The notes beneath the pieces are model-generated. The model saw only the letters and a program-made list of their open reading frames with translations, was not told the DNA's origin and ran no database searches. The translations under genes and the position numbers were made by a program. From contig OW285189.1 of assembly GCA_935421135.1 (NCBI GenBank), positions 8,329,072-8,393,071 of the forward strand: 64,000 nucleotides of DNA, read 5' to 3'. Of the stretch, positions 57,350 through 64,000 are shown one piece after another; position 1 is the stretch's first letter; the number at the start of each line of letters is the position of its first letter. This DNA is from Bugulina stolonifera. Taxonomy: Eukaryota > Bryozoa > Gymnolaemata > Cheilostomatida > Bugulidae.

Positions 57350-57430
57350 TTGCCCATTGATCATAATCAGAAGTTGCCCTCTCCCAAATGATCTTCTGGA
57401 AGAGGACAACTTCTAGTTATGATCAATAGT
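57350..57430. mobile_element. Hairpin MITE, right-arm copy
   Basis: Counterpart of 53467-53540, with TTGATCATAATCAGAAG and its inverted partner; present in both arms, so it was inserted before or during arm duplication. Confidence 0.7.
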
Positions 57431-58120
57431 TTTTAGTACCAAATGGTTGAAATACATTAGGTGAAAAACAGTGACAGTGACATGACCACAGAAATTAAAT
57501 AGGGCCTAGCAAAACATTGTATGTGCATTATTGGTACACATGTTGTTATACATGTTGTTAATACAGAAAAAAAATCATTATATTTTTCCTGTATACATTT
57601 TATTATTTTCCATTAATTTAGATATTAGAATATACATAGTAATTGGCTGCTGTCTAAGTTGTAGGTTTACACAGTAATCAGCAACAAATGCAAAGTGAAT
57701 AGTTTAGTAGAACTATTCCCAAACTAGATTTTTAGCTATTTACAATGAAGTGGCTAATGCATATCTAAAATGTAGTTTCAGCCAAAACAATGCAGCAACT
57801 ATTTCATTAGGATGACATGGAACTTAGCAAACTAATATTGACTACAAGCAGAATTCTGGTTTTAAAAAAATCCTTTTAGGCGTGTGAAATAATGCATATA
57901 CATGTACATTGTACGTATGTATTGCTGCTAAATAACTTAAATAACTTGTTGGCATCAGTGCGACCTAACTGATACTAATTCTCTGACCAGCAACCCGTAC
58001 TAGGGCAATCTTTTGAAATTGACATAATTATACATATAATGCACATGTACTGTAGATGTATGTATTCGGGCTGTGTCTGCTTTCTTACTAAAATATTTAT
58101 TTGCCACAATCTTGCTGTAG

Positions 58121-58382
58121 GATCAAGTCTTTGACTGGACAAAGGCATCCGAGTATATGGAAGTTAATTTCGATAATTAACAAAGATAATGTGGCAGTTC
58201 AGACTGCATTGAAGTCAGCAGACAGGGGTGAACCACTCAGAAAGAAAGTGTCAACTGAATCGAGAAGATTAGAAAATAGGCTACATAGGCTGGTCGCCGA
58301 CTATTATAGAAGACAAAATATGGAGGACTTCCTCAAAGCAATCGATCACAACATCCGCCACTTCATCAACAGAGTGATGTAA
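58121..58382 (+). CDS. MULE-like transposase, last exon (right arm)
   Basis: After acceptor CTTGCTGTAG the frame reads IKSLTGQRHPSIWKLISIIN, a charged segment, LHRLVADYYRRQNMEDFLKA, then the stop at 58380-58382. Same arrangement as 52838-52562 on the other arm. Upstream exons would have to lie in the inner arm or spacer but none was recognised, so this is a gene 3' end only. Confidence 0.5.
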
Positions 58383-58740
58383 CTTTTAAATAATATTAGG
58401 ATGTCAAGCTTAAGCAGAAAACAGAAATATATGTATAAGTGTCTAAATAGTTTAAATTTTATACTTGCAATAAGGGATTTTGTTTGTTTTGGTTAAATGA
58501 ATATGTAAAACGACCATATATTACCATCAAATTTTGGGAACAGACTACGACTAACACTAAATGAAGAGAAGACAACTTCTGCAAGAACTGAAAACATTGA
58601 AATGATAACAGTGTAGTTAGGTGGGCATGTACTTTTACAAAAATATACGTGGTGTATGCTATATTGTTTTCAATGGAGGTCTATGCCAGAAATACCATGC
58701 ATGTACATGTATATGCGGTATGTACTATACAAATATTTAC

Positions 58741-58842
58741 GAGCGCTCCTTTGCAACGCCACAAGATTGGCCAATTACTAAGGAGAAGGTGCTGTGGTGT
58801 TTGCTGCTTTTTGGTGACATACAGCAAACTTATGAATACAAG
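58741..58842 (+). CDS. Internal exon in right arm, PQDWPIT motif
   Basis: Copy of 52006-52109 with FATPQDWPITKEKVLWCLL. The donor ACAAG/GTTGGT is kept; the acceptor TAG has become GAG. Confidence 0.35.
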
Positions 58843-60295
58843 GTTGGTAGAACAAATAGATCTTTGCTGCTCTAAAAAGAGTTTAGGCAACAAGAAGACA
58901 ATATTGCTGTGCAAATGTGAACACTCTGATAATTTACATACATGTAGTATATGTTGTTTGTACATGGTATTGGCATCGTTTGCGCTGCGCATGTTATGTA
59001 CATGTGGGTATACAGTGCTCTAAACCCGCTAGTAAAATATGCTACGACCATCTAAGTGCAAAGCAAAAGACCACAGATGATTTATTATACAGTTGAGAAA
59101 CAATATAATTATAAGTTATATAATGGGTATACCCATATATACTCGTACATCATGACCGTGTGTGTTCAGGCGGACACAGTCTTGTGAGACTAAACAAGGT
59201 TGAACACAGCACATCACCTGTACTGAAACCCCATGGGAATTGCACCCATTCACAATTTGTGTCAACCCGAGACATATTCCGCTGTTGAAAATGAATATTA
59301 TCAAACATAGCTGTATTTTAGGCCTATGCACTACTGGTTAGTGATGTGTACAAGAACAATGTTAATACCTATTTGTACATTGTCAGAGTGCAAGGTGTTC
59401 TTAACAAGGATCCCATTAAAGATGCTTGTATCTGGGTCTTTTCAACTTTCAGGAACATTAATTGAGAGCATCAACATCTGGTGACTGACAGCATCTAAAC
59501 AATTAGAACAATACTTTAAACAAGGTGTAATATTTGACAATCGAAGCAGGTCTCATTTCTCTGCGCTGCAAGCAGCTTTCAAACCTTACCAATCCCAACC
59601 ATTTACCTCGAACACACAGGGCAGCATGTAGTGCAACAACTCTGCAGTTCAAGTCTCCATCACGATTGTTTACACTAACAGAGCATTACGTAGAAGTACC
59701 TGTGGTAGAATCACTACCATTAACATGTTAAATTCTTTGAATAGCAAAATATAATTTATATAGCAGTATCAGACGTTGGGCAGTACCAGAAAAGTTAAAT
59801 GATGACATTTTTAGATGGAGTTCTGAAAAGTTGAAATAGTTTTTCACCGTTAATCAAAAGCAAGTGGTCGTTAAACGTCTATAAAGAGAATACTGCGCCC
59901 ACATCTGCCGATTTTCTCAAAAAGGTAAACTGTGAAACTGAAAAATGGTCAACTCAATAGCTATTTTCTTACAATATCATGAAGGGCATGTATAGTTAAC
60001 TTACAATCTGCTAGTTTCCACTCATTAGCCAATCTGACCTGAGTTGAGTCAAACTACATGTAACCTATATACTTATTCAAGAGAGAGTCTTCCCTCAATC
60101 CTTCCATCGTGAGATCGGAGAGTAGCAAGCTTGACATCTGTTTTCTTAAATCCTGCTGAAAGTATACGCCTAGTTAACATAGAAATTTAAAAAAAAAAAC
60201 GGTGTTGGAGCAGAGATAGTACATGTATTAGGTGGATTTAAACCTATGCATTTAAACATTACCCTACTGGGACCTGTTAGCCTTGAAAAAATTAG

Positions 60296-60404
60296 CTGTT
60301 CACCAACAAGATAGAGTCCAAGTCCATTGGGTTTAATACAGCACAAAGCTTTGTCTTGAAGCTGTTTACTGCTGAACTTGGACTTTACCACTTTAACTTT
60401 GCAA
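60296..60404 (+). CDS. Internal exon in right arm, unknown protein
   Basis: Copy of 50713-50821: acceptor AAAATTAG, donor GCAA/GTAAGA, 109 bp, open, containing SIGFNTAQSFVLKLFTAELG. Confidence 0.4.
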
Positions 60405-60720
60405 GTAAGAGAGGGAGGCAGGAGGCAGAGAGATTGTAAGACAGACTGTAAATACCTGTAAGTCTATTACTATTATACTATTCATAGCAATGCAACTTAA
60501 AGTAATGTAAAACATGTACTACTATGTCTAACCTCTAATGTAAGCAAATGGGATGATGTATTTATATCTACATGTTAGCCAGAGATATAAAAAATAGGAT
60601 CACTGATGATAGAAATTATATCTGTAATAGAAGGTGAAATGCTTGTAGACAGACAACTCACTTGAAAGGACTAGTGCATACATGGAGCTGATGACGGTCA
60701 GAATGTCCATAGTTCACTAG

Positions 60721-60866
60721 AACTGTTCGAAGGTGACCGCTTCATGGCTGCAATGTCTATAATTGAGGCAGACAGAGGAAAGATGCACCACGCTGACACT
60801 AATTGTTTGACAATGCTAGAAGATGGGAGTCCCATTTCAACCGACTCGTACTCCTACAATCAGTGA
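60721..60866 (+). CDS. Terminal exon in right arm, unknown protein
   Basis: Copy of 50236-50381: acceptor GTTCACTAG, 146 bp including the TGA at 60864-60866, with the same protein apart from the first residue context. Confidence 0.45.
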
Positions 60867-61954
60867 TGAATACGTCAGATATAATATGTTTTGCTGAATA
60901 AACAAGGATAATTACAATACTCACTTATGTGAGCTCCCAGCGCATGTTATTGATTCTAATACTCATATACATGTGTGGCAGAAAAACAGATGTGTAACTA
61001 CTTGGTATAATAGCAACTAGTTTTTTTCACCTCGAGCCAAAGTGTGTTTAGGTCAAGTAAACTAACGGCAGCAAACAAACTGTTGACAGACGGTGTAGCA
61101 TAAATATTTTAGAAAGTCAATAGTATAAACATGGTATTAGAAAAAAGAGTTTCAAAACTAACAGTCCCAGTACCAGTGAGATGTAATTTTCCTGCGGCAT
61201 AATACACTGGTCAATTTGCTGTGTATTAGCCTACAAATAGGATAGTGATAAGTATCTGTTGAATAAAAAAATAAAGGCAAACAGTTAGGAACTTTAAGGT
61301 GAGGTTTGACTAAAAATTCACTGTTAACATGACAAATAAAACAAAAGTGTGGACAGATGAAATAGCCACTATACCATTAACTAGACTTTCACTTTGACTA
61401 CAAACTTACAATTATTCAATTATTATTATAATTTGCATAATACTACATCTTTTTTTAATAAAGCTTGATCCTATAATAATACTAAGCATTACAGCTAAAG
61501 TAATTATATTATATTTATATTATAATAAATAATTATTTTATAATTCTAAGTTTTAGAAGTCAAGCTTTAAATTAAAAAAATACTAAGCTTTACTTAACAC
61601 CAGCTGATTGACAAGGTTTTGGTGAAATCAAGTTGTAACACTCGTTTCACTCTATAGCTATGGTTTATTCAACACAGTATTCTACATAAAAGTAGAATAA
61701 CGATTGTTACATTAAAAAATTAGAGAAACTTGATTACTTGTAGGACTTTACAAAGGGAAACTACATTATTGACAGGAAACGGAAACTCTACTCTTTGCAT
61801 ACCATATCGGCAAAAGCTTCGCAATACGATATAAAAGTTGCTGTAGAGTTGTCTTCTTTTTTACGTTTTCGAACTGTCCGGTTGCGAATTGTCCGGTTTC
61901 GGAATGTCCTGTTTCGAACTGTCTTTTTCGAAATGTCCCTTTACCAATTGTTAA

Positions 61955-63619
61955 TATTACTATGAATAGGCTAATTACAATATAAATAACAGTAATGATA
62001 TGATTATAATAAGAATTGATTGTAAATCATATATTAAAAATAATATTTATGTATATATCTATAACCAAGGAGTGAGTTACTCCTTGGTATAAGCATAACA
62101 ATCGATTATAAGAACGCGAGTTTGGTCACGATGTTGTCTTATGATTTGAGTACCTAGATTATTTGTAACATTAAAAATACATGTAGCAATGCAGTATAAA
62201 AAATTATAATAATAATTGTTATCAATATATAATTATGATAATTATATTATTACTATTAAATTATTGTTGCTGCGCCCAGCCTATATAATATTTAATAATA
62301 ATGATAGCGTTGTTAGAAAGTTGTCACTTATTAAATCACTGGAATATGATATGAAAAGGAAGGAGAAGTGGCCCAGAGATGAAAATCACTTTTAGACAGT
62401 AGATGTTATATTTAATTTTAGTATTTAATATTATTTTATGTTTTATCAATGAGTAAGAGCCTCCTCCTCTGTTTTATTGTTTTCTGATTCATTATATTAT
62501 AAATAGTTTATATTATTTATTTTTTATTTACAATTCGAAATTATCAAATTTAAATAAGTAATTATTTACTACTCTATGTTCACTTGTGAGAAAATAATAA
62601 TAATCCTAAATGGTAGCTAACGTCGACAATCAAACAAATTTTACTACAATCGTTTTTCTCTAAGCAGCCAGTGTAGCAATAAAATAGTAGGCCACCTACT
62701 GATTTAGAGTTTCAAATACGTTCTAGAGATAAAAGGAAGATGTGAAAAAATTAAGCTATTTTGATCTGATTTTCAATGTAATTCATTGTCATGAGTCAAG
62801 TGAGATACTAATAAGCCAAAATTTACATTGTTTTGTCTAGCCTACTACATTGTTGCAACCGGATTAATCGTCTTGCTTCTTGATTAGTGTTGGTATTAAT
62901 TTGTTATTTATTAAAGCACTATGACAATAAATTTTTAAAGTGAACCTTGCATTCATGCATTTTGTTTAACCTATGATGTAGTTCTACTGCTATTTCCATT
63001 GTGAATTATGAATTGTTTCTTATTATTTGCTTATATTTCATAATTACACTACTCTGTTTATTTGTTAAAAAATATGAATAATAATCATATGTGATATGGC
63101 AAACGTCCACGGTCAAACAAACTTTGCAACTATCTTGTTTCTCAAACCAATGGGGCATACTGGCTTAGGAGTTCAATTATTGAGGCACCCTTTATATCTT
63201 GCCCCAGAAATAGAAAAGAGAAGGTGCTGATACTATTGTTATTTCTGACATGTATCTATGGTTGCGCCTGCCTCAGTTTTTACCATGTAATCTTAGCCTT
63301 TGCTAGTCCAACATATACTCGTACCTTTTATTTTGTCTGTAATCTGAGACATGTTTATATATTAATTGGAACTCGAACACGCTTTGGCCTGAGTACTAAT
63401 TAACTGTTTGACCTCGATCTGAAGCTGATTTTTATATAGAGCAAGCACAATTGTACATTCTTCCTTCAGTTGTCTGTCTGCCCGTAGCTTTTACTTTGAA
63501 GGTTTTAAATCACTAAACAGAATTAACACATGAATGGAAGAGTCACAACCAAGAGTTGGCCAATGCAATTTGAGTTTCAAAAGTGAAACATGAACACTTC
63601 TGTTATCTTCTTTGACTAG
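61955..63619. other. No gene seen; degenerate direct duplication
   Basis: Very AT-rich. Segments near 62605-62690 and 63090-63180 are diverged direct copies about 485 bp apart (AACGTCGACAATCAAACAAA versus AACGTCCACGGTCAAACAAA), suggesting an old tandem duplication of a short unit. Confidence 0.5.
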
Positions 63620-64000
63620 ATGGCTAATAATAAGCCAGTACCATATGCCTTTGCTCCAACTAGTAAAGGGGAACGTCTACCATGGGAGTTAGGACGGCCC
63701 AACTTTACTGTGCCAAGTGACTCAGATGGAGAGGACGTTCCAGTTGTTGGCGAGCTTTTTTCTCGGCGTACTGATCGTGATACCACTGACCATCAACATC
63801 AGGGTGATGAGCAACTCCCAGTTCCTCCTGAACAACCACCTTGCAGGTGTGGCAACTGCATCCCCATGCCAAGTGAAGTTGAACAGAAATGCTGCATGGA
63901 CGAGCACCTCAATAAAACCTATTTGGAAGGATATGACAAAACTGATTGCATTTTGAAATGTGAAGAAATACAGTCCGTGATCGGCAAAGTGAGTGTGCGG
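63620..64000 (+). CDS. P2X7 intracellular-domain-like protein, 5' part
   Basis: An open frame from ATG at 63620 to the window edge (127 codons), beginning MANNKPVPYAFAPTSKGERL, with an acidic, proline-rich middle and then the cysteine cluster CRCGNCIPMPSEVEQKCC. That cluster is the zinc-binding signature of the P2X purinoceptor 7 C-terminal (ballast) domain, common in stand-alone invertebrate proteins. The ATG follows CTTCTTTGACTAG, which could be an acceptor, so an earlier exon is possible. AAA/GTGAGT near 63988 could be a donor, in which case the last few codons are intronic. The gene is incomplete here. Confidence 0.7.
   Translation, partial: MANNKPVPYAFAPTSKGERLPWELGRPNFTVPSDSDGEDVPVVGELFSRRTDRDTTDHQHQGDEQLPVPPEQPPCRCGNCIPMPSEVEQKCCMDEHLNKTYLEGYDKTDCILKCEEIQSVIGKVSVR

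Larger units (their letters stand above)
49148..61945. mobile_element. Giant foldback MULE-like transposon, 12.8 kb
   Basis: Two long inverted arms, 49148-53857 and 57031-61945, surround a 3.2 kb spacer. The element is bounded by the identical 9-bp sequence AATTGTTAA (49139-49147 and 61946-61954), matching the 9-bp target duplications of Mutator-like elements. The tips read GAATGTGCGAC... on the left and GGTAAAGGGAC... on the right; after 17 bases with 10 matches they become near identical (TTTCGAAAAAGACAGTTCG). Just inside are four 15-bp iterons (ACAGTTCGAAACAGG type). Each arm carries an outward-facing exon resembling a MULE transposase C-terminus. Upstream transposase exons with the DDE core were not found, so it is probably non-autonomous now. 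Confidence 0.75.
57031..61945 (+). repeat. Right arm of foldback element
   Basis: 4915 bp; longer than the left arm mainly because of about 275 bp at roughly 59955-60230 absent on the left. Exons point right (forward strand). Confidence 0.85.

Noticed and set aside
63717..63956. 79-residue hydrophobic ORF near the right end
   Set aside because: It is a shifted frame of the P2X7-like coding exon, which has the recognisable cysteine signature.

Overview
This is eukaryotic DNA from an invertebrate animal. Evidence: spliced exons with GT/AG borders, metazoan transposon families (mariner, Ty3/Gypsy, pogo-type, MULE-type), a probable Polinton/Maverick scrap, a P2X7-type intracellular domain and many ACATGTAC palindromic tracts. 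A sponge or another early-branching or lophotrochozoan genome would fit, but the window does not prove a taxon. Host genes are sparse and most of the window is nested mobile DNA. All identifications come from reading motifs by eye; no database was searched.

Layout. 1-4162: a degraded Gypsy gag-protease fragment split by a mariner relic, then the 5' end of a reverse-strand LTR element. 4163-10778: one solo LTR split by a 5.9 kb block that holds a 70-bp satellite. 10779-22553: dense LTR DNA, including a nearly intact gag-only LTR retrotransposon (12282-17679) nested in an older solo LTR, and an inverted repeat around 20.3/22.4 kb. 23471-27946: a complete but broken Gypsy element with 155-bp LTRs. 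28005-28291: a host exon. 29202-34940: a solo LTR split by a pogo-type MITE, a Polinton-like remnant, and the 3' end of another LTR element. 35889-37364: a long exon of 18-bp proline-rich repeats. 37845-41699: three LTRs and a hairpin MITE. 41901-43453: three consecutive reverse-strand exons of a zinc-ribbon gene. 46993-47277: an intron-containing fragment of translation elongation factor 1-alpha. 49148-61945: a 12.8 kb foldback element. 63620-64000: the first visible exon of a P2X7-C-terminal-like gene, cut by the window end.

Two systems stand out. The first is an LTR family with TG...CA ends, a compact TATA-AATAAA promoter/poly(A) module, a tRNA-Leu-type primer site and 4-bp ATAT/ATAC target duplications; its one nearly whole member encodes gag-like protein but no polymerase. 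The second is the 12.8 kb palindrome: arms of 4.7 and 4.9 kb, 15-bp iterons at the tips, a perfect 9-bp target duplication (AATTGTTAA) and a MULE-like transposase 3' exon in each arm. This looks like a giant foldback transposon carrying duplicated, spliced coding exons.
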